Assembly: GCA_025677815.1 (NCBI GenBank)
Contig: JAIXMP010000069.1
Span: forward strand, 1-64,000
Length of the DNA: 64,000 bases
Direction of reading: 5' to 3'
Origin: Phascolomyces articulosus
Taxonomy: Eukaryota > Mucoromycota > Mucoromycetes > Mucorales > Lichtheimiaceae
In this document: positions 51,182-63,410 of the stretch, piece by piece
Layout of the letters: every line of letters begins with the position of its first letter
Numbering within the stretch: position 1 is the stretch's first letter
Translations under genes and position numbers: made by a program
Notes under the pieces: generated by a model
Database searches by the model: none
Told to the model about the DNA's origin: nothing
Seen by the model: only the letters and a program-made list of their open reading frames with translations

Positions 51182-53071
51182 TTATGCATTCTTATTCTTT
51201 TTCTTATTTATATTATGATGATTATCACTACGATTAACGAGCAGTTGTGGTGGGGAAAAGACGTCATATAGATTATAAAAGAATCCTCGATCATAAATAT
51301 TTTCCACTTCGTCTAAACTTTCAATCTTGCGTTTGGATGGTGTGTTGGGTTTCTTTTGGTTGTTGCCTTTCTTACTTCTGTTTGTTGTTTTGGTACTGTT
51401 ATTGTTTCCATTATCAGCATCAGCATCCACTTCAACCCATAATTCACCTCGATCAATAGAATCCTCTACTAATTCCCATTTGAATGCTTCATTTGTTGTT
51501 ACTCCACGTCCAGCGAGATATAATCTACATTTTATTTTAGTTTAATCAGATTAATGATAAAAAGAACATGAGAAAAAAATGAATAGATTAATTGTGTATG
51601 TAAAAAAAAAAAACTTACTGATACAAACAAAACAAAAAGACAACGAACGAAGCAACAGATGCCAAAATCGCAATGGATCCAATAATTCTATCTTTTTGCA
51701 ATATATGCTGTTGTGTGACATAATGTCAATAATGAAATAATGATTGCATGATTTTATAAAAGTATACATCAATTAACAACTTTACCAGCATGGCCTTGTA
51801 ATATGGAAGAGGAACCGTATTTCCAGTAGCCTTATCTCTCATATACGCCCTGTCAAGTCCCCATTCGATAATAAATGCATTATAAATTTGAATACATAAA
51901 TAGGCACCGTAGGCACAGAATTGAACCAACGTGAATAAGAATAAGAAAAAGTAACGGTAGTTATTTACACCAACACATTGATTGATCCAAAAACAATGAT
52001 GATCCAGTTGTCCAACACATGCTTTACACATTGAACAGTGTTTCGATCGTGCTGGTCTATGATAGTAAATATAAAGTATTGTTATTAAATGAGTCGCATA
52101 GCTCACAAAAAGAAAAAGATTGTGTGAAGAACTTACTTTTGAAACTGACAGGTAGAGCATTCCTTGGGTTCATACAAGATACCATCGTATTGGTAATGAT
52201 CAAGAAACTGTTGAACGTTTTCCTCGGTAATAATACCCGGGTTACTCGAACAGGCAATGTAGTAGGCAACATACAATGAAATGATTTGTGTTGGAATAAT
52301 ATATCTATATATATACATATCACGAGTTGTATTAGACATCAGTTGTTCATTATATACTTTCATGTAGTCATCTGTATAGACTAGCAAACTTACAAATGGA
52401 TAGAATGAAGATATATTCCCGGAATATGTGGTAGAGCGTACTTGAGAAAGAGAACAATGGATCCACCTGTTATAAACAAGAAAAATAACTAAATTGTTTA
52501 CAAATTAGTAACCACGACAAATTGATATATTTTATCATATTATTTTTTTTTTTTACCTGAAGGAATGGATTGCGTGAATTAAAGCAATATTGCCAACATC
52601 CTGCTAGACGTTTCCAATTCTTGGTACCAAGCACCTTTTTCAATGTGGAGCTGTATTTTATGTTGTAAAATGTACGTGTATCAGTTACTCAACTTTAAAT
52701 CCAAAAAAAGGAGCCCAGGTCCCTTCCCCTTTTTCTTACAATAAAGTATTAGGACCATGGATAGTCAAAAATGTATGGAGCTTGCCAATAATACCGTTTC
52801 TATAGTTCAACCCAGTTCATATTAGTATTTCATTTCTTTGACGACAAGATTGTTACTTTTAAGTTATGAGTGTACCTTAATTGAGGGCTTTGACCGAATA
52901 AAAGAATGAATACCATCACACCAAGGGCGATCAGTAATCCGATGGCTGTACCGAGCACATTCTTGTAATTTTTTTAAAAAAAAATAAAACTCAAACTTAA
53001 TGGATAATGTAGAATAAAATGATAATAATTGTGTGTTTTGAAGAAATGATTGTGATCAATATAATACCATG
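51182..53071 (-). CDS. DHHC palmitoyltransferase, Swf1/ZDHHC4 type
   Basis: Nine exons (53071-53069, 52961-52876, 52799-52740, 52650-52557, 52488-52394, 52304-52137, 52056-51786, 51707-51619, 51524-51182) give 402 residues. TM1 is [16 protein letters not shown]. Then come [30 protein letters not shown]...[11 protein letters not shown] (TM2), and [20 protein letters not shown] (TM3). The cysteine-rich domain reads [20 protein letters not shown] then [20 protein letters not shown], with catalytic Cys190 in the DHHC core. TM4 follows ([18 protein letters not shown]), then TM5 and a cytosolic tail. The RNPFLQ and PHIPG segments point to Swf1/ZDHHC4, which palmitoylates transmembrane proteins such as SNAREs at the ER/Golgi. 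The start is unusual: exon 1 is just the ATG, followed by gt. A start at the later in-frame Met before VFILLFG would cost part of TM1. Confidence 0.87.
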
Positions 53072-53347
53072 GAGAATGCTTTTGTCGTTTTTACAGTTGT
53101 TTCAGAGTGAAAAGGTGGTAGTACAAAAAATTAATGAGACAGGTTGAATTATGCTCATTTTTCATTACTCATTTTTGGATTATCATGTGCAAATTTTGGT
53201 AACATTTTATTATACCTGCTAATTAGAAAATGTGTTGTTGATACATATAAATTTGATCAAGCTAATAGATCAGTTGCTATTTACAAATAGTTTTGATGAA
53301 GTAATATGGGAAGATCGTGGAATGGATTGTGAATAAATTGGTTGTAA

Positions 53348-56300
53348 TTACCTACGACCCCCCCTTCTCGGTGCAACACGAACTCGGATCTCAATATCTG
53401 CAAATCCATCATCAGGTACAGAACTTCCATTCATTGGTAGAGAATCATCAAGCTCATCTTCTGCTCCATCATATCGGTTCTCTGTAAATGTAATAAATGC
53501 ATATTCGTCAATAACTGTTATTTTATATATATTCCCAGTAAATGCGGATTAATCTTCACTCTATTTCTCAACGTACCACGAAGTCGGGCTATGTCATTCG
53601 ATGTAAGCGATGCAGTAATAAATTCCATAGGATTATAATGTGTAGTTTGATGAACCTAAGCCAAAAAAAAAGTATAATATCAGGATCCGATCTGTCTTAT
53701 ATAAACGTATTGTCAGTTTTTTCTATCCTTTTTTTGTATATACCTTTTTGAAACGTTTAAAATTCATACGACCATTATCCCTTTCATCTTCTTCCCTGGG
53801 GTGAAATGTTGCTGGAACAGACATAAGAATATTAGCGGAAAGGAGAGTAGTATACTTTTTGCCAGAAATAATTGGAACTTCATCATTGTAGTTTTCTTGT
53901 TCTGTATTTGGTAAACCTGGGAATTCATCATTGTTACTTCGACCTCCAACAGGTTGTCGTCTTGTCCTAATCGTTCTACGTGAATTAGTACTTGGTGTAA
54001 GTTCAGGTACATCGCTAGCGTTATCCTCGACAATAGGTTGGTTTCGTCGACTGGATGATACTGTTTGTCGTTGTGTTCTTCTTGATCTCGTTGGAGAGAC
54101 AGGTGTTTCAGGCTCCGGTGAAGGACCAATATTATAGGATTGTAGTTGCCCAGGAAGCTGTCGTCTCGGTCTTCCTCGTGATCTCGTTGGAGATGGAGCA
54201 TGCGCAGGTTCTGGTTCTGGTTCTGGTGACGATTGTTGAAGTTGTCCAGGTAATTGACGGCTTGATCTTCTCGTTGATCTTATTGCTGGGGAAGATATTG
54301 GTTCTGACTCGTCATTGTTGACTAATTGTTGAAATTGACCTGGTAATTGACGTCCTGGACTCCGTGATCTGATAGATGAAGGCACAGACTCTGGTTCATT
54401 ATCATCGCTATTATCACCTGTGACTACCGATCGACTTAGTTCTCCAGGTAATTGTCTTCTTGGTCGTCTAGAGACAGGTTCAGATTCAGGTACTAACTTT
54501 GGTTCTGATATGTTGCTATCAGGGGATGTTTGTGTCTGGTTTTGATGATTTGATAATGGTGATCTATTTGGTATATTGTCATCCATTTCATTAAGTTGTA
54601 AAGAATGAGGTGAAGGTTCTGGATCACCCAAGAGATCATCAAAGAAGCCACCCATACTCACGGATGCTAGTTCTATTACAGCACTAGAGAAACTGCCAGT
54701 ATTTGATTGTGCTGTGCCATTATTATCGAGATCTGAGGGAGGTAAATCTGACATGACCACGATATCTTCATCTTCATCGGGATCAATACTAGCTAGTACC
54801 GCAGAATGTATCCAGTCTTCTTCAGGTAGAGTTGGATTACAGTGTTTATCTCTTGAGCATGCAATAATTGCATCACTGATTTCATCCCCTTTAATGGCAC
54901 GCTTGTGTCTATAATAAAAAAAGAAAGCAATGTCAATTAAATACTGTTCCTATTTCCGGTTAAATACTTTTATTCTCTTCTCATAAACATTTCCAAGCTA
55001 TTTTTCCTTCTTTACCTTTTTGCAAGTTTACCAACAATTTCATTGAATTGTTGAGCACATTTATCTGGTGGAATTATAATAAGTCGATTTTTTGCACAAA
55101 GTTCATCCACACTATAGAGTACTTGTAAAGAACATAATTTTGTTTTTCCTTGAGCTGATTTGATAATGGGTGTATATCGATCAAACTAATTTTATTAGAA
55201 GTTATAAATAGATGGTCAAAATAAGAAAAGGAAAAAATTATCAAATCACCTTTCACCAACAATTTAAATACATGCCTGATCTTTGTCAAATATCCAAAAT
55301 TCCACATTTAAAAATAATGAGCCTCGTTGAGGTTTTGGTTCACAGTCTTCTTTTGATATACTGAGATCCCGTGGAATTGATGGTAGATAGTCTGATTCAT
55401 CTGGCCATACAAAAGATCCATCCTCTTGAGATTCAAATGCCTCTAACCACCGATTTGAAATGATTCGTTTGGCGCTTGTCATACATAAGAAAAGTTTTGC
55501 TTTGATCTCAATGTTCTTCATATAAATATGTGTACACGTTTCATCCCATTCTTTATTCAAAATGATGCCTAATATCAATATTTAGTATGAGTTAAATTCA
55601 TCATTCTAGGTCCAAACACGTAAAAAAAGAAAACACCCATAATCGAATATTTTTAAGTTACCTAATTTACAGGCCAACTCTGCAACAGCTAATTTATCTG
55701 AATTCGACATGGATGGTATACAAACGACTACTGGTTCCCACGCCAATCTATTATAGATACAACCATCATCTATCAGTTTCAATCCATATATAATTGTATA
55801 TATGCATCATACACGCGTATCATGTCAAGTCTAAGGAATTGTACCTTAACACACTTTTCAATGATCCAAACTTGATAAAATCTCGATCTTCCAAAACAGT
55901 TTCAGTTTCAACTCGTTTTGTATTAAGGAACGTTCCATATTTTGAATTATGATCTATAAGTCGTACTTCAGGGCGAAATTGTCGGTTGAACTATGCACAA
56001 AAGAGAAAAGTGTCAGGTCGTGTTGTTATCAAACAAAGTGTTACCTGTCATAATACACTTACAGCATCACGATTATTTTGTTCACCAACAATAATCATGG
56101 CATGTGCTCGACTCACGGATTTATCATTGAAGAGAATAACAGTCCCTTATAGAGAGTTCAAGAGTTAGTCAATATTAAGAATGAAACGATCATTGGCCTT
56201 AGGTGATTTTGTAAGGAAATCAGTTACCTTTTCGACCTACGGAGTATTTGTATCCAGGTCGTATCAATATCTTTATTTCAGTGTCTATAAATATGTTATA

Positions 56301-56391
56301 TATAGTCAACAATAATATTTCATGATTCAACCGTTTTTTTTTTTTTATAAACACCTTGTCCATGATCATCGACCTTGTATAGAAACCACAT
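53348..56391 (-). CDS. Nibrin/NBS1 homologue (MRN complex): FHA, tandem BRCT, MRE11-binding motif
   Basis: Ten exons (56391-56355, 56284-56228, 56145-56063, 55990-55845, 55747-55662, 55568-55276, 55185-55016, 54908-53744, 53655-53577, 53481-53348) give 749 residues; human NBS1 has 754. FHA domain (about 15-105): YKYSVGRKGTVILFNDKSVS, RAHA, then VRLIDHNSKYGTFLN. Tandem BRCT-like region (about 108-300): EPVVVCIPSMS, MTSAKRIISNRWLEAF, then VDELCAKNRLIIIPPD. A long disordered Ser/Pro/Glu-rich region holds four RQLPG(E/Q) repeats. NFKRFKK (673-679) matches the NFKxFxK motif that binds MRE11. The ending differs from animals: an Arg/Gly tail (APRRGGRR) replaces the ATM-binding motif. NBS1 brings Mre11-Rad50 to double-strand breaks and activates Tel1/ATM. 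Intron 6 uses a GC donor (CAG/gcatgt). The stop codon overlaps a possible gt donor (CGTAG/gtaatt), so a further 3' exon is not excluded. Confidence 0.88.
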
Positions 56392-56729
56392 TAGGGATTA
56401 GAAAGGTGAAAGTTATGCGGAACACAAAACCCGAACCTTCAAACCCGCAAAAATATTCACTGCGGCGGGGCCCAGTAATGTAATCTTATTGTTCGATATA
56501 AACATCCAGGTATAAAAATATAAACTGTGCTTTGTATATAAAATTGAAAAATACAATTTTCATTTATTATACTACATTTATATACACTCATTATTAAAAT
56601 ATATAATAACTGCCGCCACCACCACCGGTAACTGTTTCGTTTACTTTCCCAGAAATCCCTGAATTACTACTCATCAATAATAGCTATCATCGCTACTTTC
56701 GTTTTATCTCTGTTTGTTTCGAACTAGGT
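56392..56729. other. Spacer between NBS1 5' end and F-box gene 3' end
   Basis: Two minus-strand genes flank it. The sequence includes a GC-richer patch (about 56440-56475) probably belonging to the NBS1 promoter. No ORF was found. Confidence 0.45.
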
Positions 56730-58480
56730 TCATTCCATTGCTAGTAAGACAGTACCATGTTGTTTTCCTTTTATCATAGTAAGATCTGTTAAACTGCTGA
56801 TTTTTGATACCCGGACGCGTACATCGTCGTTAAGATTGCTCATGTAATAAAGTTTCAATGTGGTAAGGCAAGTGTTGCATGATGCTGATTTGGTGCTAAG
56901 CTTGTCAGCAAATTCTAATAACGCATCAGTACTGACACATCCGGTATGTTTGTCCTCCATATGCAGTGCCAAATACTTTAAACATGGAAGTTCAGTCAAG
57001 GCGACGAAACCAGCATCAGAAAAACATGTATTAGCAAGTTCTAGATATGTTAAACATGTATTCCTGCAAATAAAATGTCCAATATCCACATGTTGTATTC
57101 GTGATGGCCAGAGATCACTTTCAAATCGTTTTAGATGCTTGAGCTGACTAATTGTATTGTAAAATGCTACTGTAACCTCGGGACTAACTTCATGTTCACC
57201 GTCTTCTAAATTCACCAACATCTGGATTTGCTCCAGATTTTGGCAATTACTAAAAAATTGAGTCCATTGATAGATTCTTTCGGTGTCGATAACTGTTATA
57301 TCCGGAAGACACAGTTGCTTAAGTTGAGGAAAACGTAATGGCAGCAACCTGTCCCAATGGCACTCATCCTTTAGGGGAAAGCCAACCTCTAGATATTCAA
57401 TTGATTCTTGATATGTAGCAAGGTCATGTAGCGTTGTGTTCACAGTTTCTTTATCAGCTTCAAGAGTTATATAACGTAACTTCTTATCCGGATTCAGCGG
57501 TTTATATATCTTATTGTCGTTGTTCATAGAGCTTGACTGTAATATATCCCAATAATGACTGTCACTTGTTCTACGACCCGGGTTGGCCCATCGAATAAAA
57601 GTTAGATAGGGACATAGTAGCATTAAATGGTAAAAGTTTAATTCATCGCAAAACGAATCATAATATCTTGAGGCATGAGGCTCCATAATGAGCCACTGTA
57701 GTTTTCGACAGCAGTGTAATAAAGTATTGAATGATGGTCTTGCACTGCATAACATATCCAGATGTAGATAAACAATATTACTTCTGAATATTGCTACAGT
57801 CGTATTGATTGGGTCTGATTTCAAGTCACCAAAAGTAAGAGTGAAATGAGTTAGTGCTGGCAAGCATTTTAATATACGTTGAGGTGTTATATAAGAGGTA
57901 TGATTCGTGATACTGAGTTTGGTCATGGTTCCTGAGAATTGCTCAAGGGAAAATAAAAGCCTAAAATCAGATGGATAAAGGAGCTCCTTGGTGACCGTTT
58001 CATTATTATTTCTGTCATCATTATCATCTACACCCCAATATCCTTTTGAACTTTTGATATCTGGTAAAGCAATGAAGTTAAATTTATTGAACTGTTAGCC
58101 GTTTCTCTGAATCTCAAGATGTTTTTGAATAAAAATAATTTGATAATAAACGAACCAAGAGATGTGATTGAGCATCCTTTGTTTATCAGTGTCTTCCATA
58201 TGTTACTTATATTTAACCCAATGATCGAAACGTGTTGTACATGCGGGCCCAAACAGCTTAATAAGCAGTCATTGGTTGTTTTCCAAGCATTTGTTGAGAT
58301 TATCAACTTCGTCCATAATGCCGTTGTGAAATTCGGGATCGAGGTAAACCATTGTCGACATACATGCATGCATTCTATGCAATCAGATTGATCGAGATGT
58401 AGAAAGATTGCGGATATTATTTCTTGTGGTAAAATAGTAATGAAGTTTACCATAGTTGAAAAGCGAAAGAGAGGTGACAT
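56730..58480 (-). CDS. F-box / LRR protein, head-to-head copy A
   Basis: Two exons, 58480-58156 and 58060-56730, with the donor at a split Gly/Asp codon (CTT G/gttcgt), give 551 residues. The F-box occupies about 12-55 (FITILPQEIISAIFLHLD, CMHVCRQWFTSIPNF). After it come irregular LRRs (HVQHVSIIGL, LTHFTLTFG, LKQLCLPDI, LTYLELANTCFSDAGFVALT, LKYLALHME). The paralogue at 58570-60401 has the same F-box text (SDCIECMHVC versus LDCMECMHVC), the same CLGPHV(Q/R) block and the same intron site followed by DIK. The first Met (58480) or the eleventh codon Met (MVNFITILPQE, aligned with MTDFTHFLPSE of copy B) could be the true start. It is likely an SCF substrate receptor, by family. Confidence 0.83.
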
Positions 58481-58569
58481 GAGTCTCTGAAAATGACACT
58501 TTGTAAAGCTTTGAAGGTCAGAGGTAAGCGCACAGACTCCGTTTTCTTCCTTTATATAATTAATAATTA
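58481..58569. promoter_or_regulatory. 89-bp bidirectional promoter between paired F-box genes
   Basis: Only 89 bases separate the two divergent start codons, so both genes must share promoter elements or draw them from inside each other's 5' coding region. The strand toward copy B has a pyrimidine-rich patch (ccgttttcttccttta) ending about 20 bases before its start. Confidence 0.5.
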
Positions 58570-60401
58570 TTGATCCATACTTCCATGACCGATTTTACGC
58601 ATTTCTTACCATCAGAAACTATATCTTCCATCTTCTCACATGTTACTCAACTAGATTGTATGGAATGTATGCATGTTTGTAAAGCATGGTATGAACGCAT
58701 TCCTAATTACTCGATCGACATTTGGCGGACTCTTACTATTACTCCTCGATTGACGTTCAAGCTTAGCGACAATTTCAGAAGGTGTCTTGGTCCACACGTC
58801 CGAAAAGTGTCTATATGTGAAAGAAATGCCACCGTTGTATTGAAAACACTTAAAATATATGGATGTGAAATTCGATCACTTGGTGCGTTCTTGGTATATT
58901 GTTGTATATTACTTTTCAAACAAAAAGCTGTCGTTCCTTCTTACGTAACCCCTTGTGCTTATCTTTTTATAATGTAGATATAAAAGAACATGCAGTATGG
59001 GGAAATGTGAATGATCATCAAGATTTCTTTAATTCTCTTGAACTTTTTAAAGATACGTTAACTGAATTATCCATCATAAATCACTCGTACAAAATATCGA
59101 TTATGGACTTGATGTCAACTTTTTCAAATCTGACTCATCTCACTCGTTGTAATGATGAGGATCACATACAACAATTTCTATTACCAGCTGCTAATCCCCA
59201 ACAACACAATATACCCATCAACAACAATATTGTATATCTTTGCGTGGATACTGGTGTTGATTTCACGGAAAATGCAATGTCCATCCTAGCCTGCTGTCCT
59301 AACCTTAAATCCTTTCTTGTGGATTGTGATGTTACAGCTACTAACGAATTCAATCTCCCACCCGATTTTCATCGAATAACCGAACTATGCCCCTCACTGC
59401 ACTACATTATGATTAACCTTTGTATTGAATGTGATAACGACATGTCTTCATTTGCATACCGATCGAAAGTATTTTCGTATAGCAACATGGTAGATAACGA
59501 CAAAAGGCATTACAGCCATATCAACTGTGGTACCAGCAACAACAGCAATAACAGAAGAGATAATCGATTACCAACAGCAACGCAAGGTATGAATGTACGC
59601 GAAATTGCGTTCTGTGGTGACGGTGAATCTTTTGAGCGCTTTCTTCCGATTCTAAAACAATGTCACACTGCACTCAAATATCTACGAATTGCCACTCTTA
59701 ATGACGGCAATGCTAGCGAATATCTTGGACTAGTGGGAGTTCAACTTTATGGTCTCAAAACACTGGATGTCTCTGGATTAATTATTTCTGAAGACGAGTG
59801 GGATACGGTATTTATGAATTGCAGCAATGTAGAACATCTTTATTTGGGAATTATTACGGATGATGTGGCAGTGGAACGGATTATTAAAGCAATCACATCC
59901 TTCATGAAACAATTACGCACTCTCCAACTCAAGGACTATGGATTTATTACCTACCTTGGCCATCCAGGTGTTTGCAACAATTTACATTTGCTTTCACAGC
60001 TCTCACAACTCGAATCACTGTATCTATCCTATATTTGCTGTGCAAGTCATGCTCTACTTGATCTATGCGAGATAAAGTCTTTACGATATTTGAGCTTAAA
60101 TATGGGATCACATAGACGCTGTGTTAACGTCAAAGAGTTTGAAGCATTTGTAAACAAGTTAAAAATGATGGAGAGCAACATCCACACTCTATCCATTGTA
60201 TCGAGTTATACTTTAAATGATTCTATCCTCAAACAACTTGGCCAAGTCAAAAGCATTTCTTCGTTAGTGTTGCAAAGGGTCCCAACCATCACTGACGATG
60301 GTATAAATGCATTTATCAGTAATGATGAGAGAACAAAAAAAACAGCAACTGTATATAATTGCAGAAATGTATCTCGTTCAGGAGTTTGGGAGCAAATATA
60401 A
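58570..60401 (+). CDS. F-box / LRR protein, head-to-head copy B
   Basis: Two exons, 58570-58882 and 58978-60401, in matching phase, give 578 residues. The F-box is at about 6-52 (FTHFLPSETISSIFSHVTQL, ECMHVCKAWYERIPNY). Then come CLGPHVRKVSICERN and about ten irregular LRR strands (LTELSIINH, LKSFLVDCDV, LKYLRIATLN, LKTLDVSGLIIS, VEHLYLGIIT, LRTLQLKDYGF, LESLYLSYICC, LRYLSLNMG). It is a divergent paralogue of copy A. The sequence between the LRRs is Asn-rich around 200-230 (NNSNNRRDN). As an F-box protein it should bind Skp1 through the N-terminal helices and a target through the LRR arc; no target can be predicted. Confidence 0.84.
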
Positions 60402-60717
60402 CGTATAGGAGCATCTAGGTCCAAAAATGATATATAGATGTACAGGCACAATTAGCATATAATATTCATTCAATAAATTATTATATACACACGTCAATCA
60501 TATATACTTTTATCGTACGTGTAACATTTTGGCTTGTTAAATTATTTCAAATGCCATCATTCATGTTGATGTCATTCTAGTCGATTTTAGAATAATATTA
60601 ACAGGAAGAATGTATCTAAAATTATTTCGACTTAAAAGCTTTCAAGTGTTACAATTCTGTCTTTTTCTTTATAAATATATTTATTTGCAAGTAATCCATT
60701 CTATAGAAAACTCTTCC
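60402..60717. other. Intergenic, between tandem F-box genes
   Basis: AT-rich 316 bases with no gene seen. The long ORF at 60610-61110 runs across the first intron of the next gene in the wrong frame. Confidence 0.5.
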
Positions 60718-62725
60718 ATGATGCTCGATTTAAACAACACCGAAAGGTATAATGCCTGTTCGACGGTAGATAAAAAATCAACATCATCTCCAGCAGTAGG
60801 TTTTTTACTTTATTTTAACTTCATTTCGCATATATCAAAACATACACGCCTAATATCTTCTATGATTGAAAGGAAGCAATATGTGGGATTAAAGATATAT
60901 GGAATAGAACTGATCCCAACTATGAATTTAAGACAGGCCGGCAGTCAATATTACCTACACATGTTGTTGATTTCATTACAGAAAGTCCATACGATATTAT
61001 GTGTGAGATCCTCTCACATATGGATATCGTTGAATTGGCTAAATGTTTCGATGTTGATAAAACATGGTGTGATCGACTACAACAATACCCATTTCCTTGG
61101 CGAAATATAGTCATACGTGTATATTATTCATTAGATAAAGAACGGGTCCAAGCATACGAAAAGATGTTACCTATTGTCTCACACTATGTCCAAACACTCT
61201 TTCTTGGTAGTAGACCTGATCGACTTGTGAATAATTACATCCCATTACTTTCAACTTACCAATTCTTCAACCTTCAGTCATTATCAATTCATAGTTCTTG
61301 TAAGCTATTTTTTCTATACAAAAACATAAGCATATATAGCTACGCAGTATCTAGAACACGTATTTTATATAGTCTAAAACACTTACTGAGAAAAAAGGTA
61401 CTTCTTTAGCTGGATTTAATGCGGTCGATTTGTCCAACTCAACGTACGATGGACTATCACAAGTTGCACAAACTCTCCAAGAGCTCAGTATTGATTTCAC
61501 CTGCGTATCAAGCGTTCGAATTTCATTAACACAAATATTATCAATTTGCAAGCAACTAACAAAGATTACTTATAAAACACAACAATCAATTTTTGAAAAT
61601 GACGAATGCGCTGGACTGTCCCATACGACAAAGCTCATTTCAATTGAACTCTTTCAAAGATTTCCAATTTCCAACATTGAACCACTTTTACAACGATCAC
61701 CTAACCTCTGTCATATCGCAACAACAACATTCAAGAATAATACAGATACTCTGACTATGATAAAAGAACATTGTCCAAAGCTAATCTCTATTGCAACAAA
61801 TATCAATGCTTTTGAACACACCTATCGAATTCCAAACAGAACAACATTGGTATCAAAAAAATATCAACATTATCAATCTAAAGATAATAATAGTGACGTA
61901 AAGAGGAATTATCTTGAACGTTTGATCGTTCACCCTTTATATGTACCGGATCATCATTTATTCTCACGACTTCAAAAAGAGCGTGATTCATTGCATACTC
62001 TGTGTCTTGGGCCAAATGATGAAGGGGCACTGATCTCTGAATGGAATCGTTTTGCTTTATTCTCTTTACCAAACTTGACGTATTTGCACGTTAATGCATC
62101 TCAAGCCTCTTACAGTTTTCTACATGATCATTTACCACGGATGATTGAATCTTATCCTGCTCTTGAAACCCTTGTATTAGAGCGTGTTTATCGGGCCAAC
62201 GAACAACTCCAAATCGACGAGCCAACATTGACCGACAGTATATTTGGCGCAATTTCAAAGTTAAAACAATTATCCTGTTTACGACTCGCAGGGTGTGATA
62301 TTCGTGGCAGAGGATTTCGGCGATTTATGCATCATCAACAGCATCAACAATCATCGTTATATCAACTATCACCTCTACGAGAATTAGCAATTAGTCGATG
62401 TCGTGGTACATCTACAGCTATTCTGCTTCAATATATATCTAGTGTACAAAGCCTTCAAAAATTACAGCTACACTGTCCTGACCGGGAAGTGACACTCTCT
62501 GATATGACATTATTTACTCATTTACTGCAGGAACGATTGAACAATTTATCCGTATTAGAATTGGGTGGTAAAATTCTCACCGATGAAGCTGTTCTGAATA
62601 TTGCAAAATGTCATTCCTTACATACCTTAGTACTCCATGGTCCCATATTTTTAAGACAAAGACAAGCTAAAAATATGCGTTTATTACAAGATCATATAAA
62701 AGTTGTTCGACAACTATCTTTATAA
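60718..62725 (+). CDS. F-box / LRR protein, paralogue of the gene at 7967-9915
   Basis: Three exons (60718-60795, 60873-61299, 61410-62725) close in frame to 606 residues. Exon 1 is a short Ser/Thr/Asn leader and its acceptor (gaaag/GAAGC) is the least certain. The F-box spans about 60-100 (VVDFITESPYDIMCEILSHM, ELAKCFDVDKTWCDRL, YPFPWRNIVIRV). LRR-like strands follow: LQSLSIHSS, LQELSIDF, LTKITYK, LTYLHVNASQA, LETLVLERVYR, L(S)CLRLAGCDIRGRGF, LQKLQLHC, LSVLELGGKILTDEAVLNIA, LHTLVLHG. It shares intron 2 position, the VDFIT(E/Q)SxYDI F-box start and the KxLTDEAVxNI ending repeat with the 8-10 kb gene, and so belongs to a different subfamily from its immediate neighbours. Confidence 0.82.
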
Positions 62726-63410
62726 ATTCCTTATATATTTATTCTTTGTTGCTATACGTAGATGTGGTCATTTAATTAATGAATAAATAATAACAATGTA
62801 ATTATATATATACAAAGAGCGGCAAACCATTCTTTTTCAAAGAGGAAGAAAGGGTGGGGGAAAGTAAATCCCATGTAGGACAGTTACCAGGGTACTTGAA
62901 CATGAACAGTAAATTTCAGTTTTATAACAGAGGACACTCTCTTTATATTATTTAAAAATGGATCCAACATTTAAAGGAGGAGTTTTTTTATTGTTGGCGG
63001 ATAGTTTCAATGTATCGTAATTGTGTTTTTATTTTTATGTAACTAGTTTATTGGAAGTATAAAGTATAAAAGGATAATCCATATCCTGTCTCTTGATATT
63101 CTTGAATGTTTTATTGATAAAAATCATGATCGGTCCCACTTAGCATTTATTATCATGCAGGATGCAGATATAATGATATAAAAATAAATTGTGATAAAGG
63201 AAAAGTTCTCATCTACAGTTCTACCCTTAAACGCTCTGGGCCTTTTTTTTTTGTTTGTCTCCTTTTATTCAATTTGGTTGTTTGAGAAACAATGTAACTA
63301 TACAGAGAGGAAATCAAACAACTGGACAAGAAAAAAGAAAAAAGAGGATATAAAAAGGCTGATTGACTACTTCCGCCACAAGTTACTTTAGTTCTTTCTT
63401 TTATTTCAAA
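62726..63410. promoter_or_regulatory. Intergenic, Argonaute promoter
   Basis: A 685-base AT-rich region with a purine-rich patch (about 62840-62865) and pyrimidine-rich sequence just upstream of the Argonaute ATG (about 63388-63405). No other gene is supported; the ORFs around 63191-63391 are low complexity. Confidence 0.45.

Noticed and set aside
51726..52323. Alternative minus-strand ORFs overlapping the DHHC gene
   Set aside because: They run through introns or in the wrong frame. The spliced DHHC model accounts for the conserved motifs.
52394..52472. DHHC exon starting at the acceptor aacag before GTGGATCC
   Set aside because: It leaves the phase broken. The acceptor aatttag at 52489 restores [19 protein letters not shown].
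53764..54201. Minus-strand ORF of 145 codons inside NBS1
   Set aside because: It is the out-of-frame shadow of the low-complexity Ser/Arg/Pro exon.
60610..61110. Plus-strand ORF of 166 codons before the third F-box gene
   Set aside because: It reads across the first intron and out of frame with the F-box.
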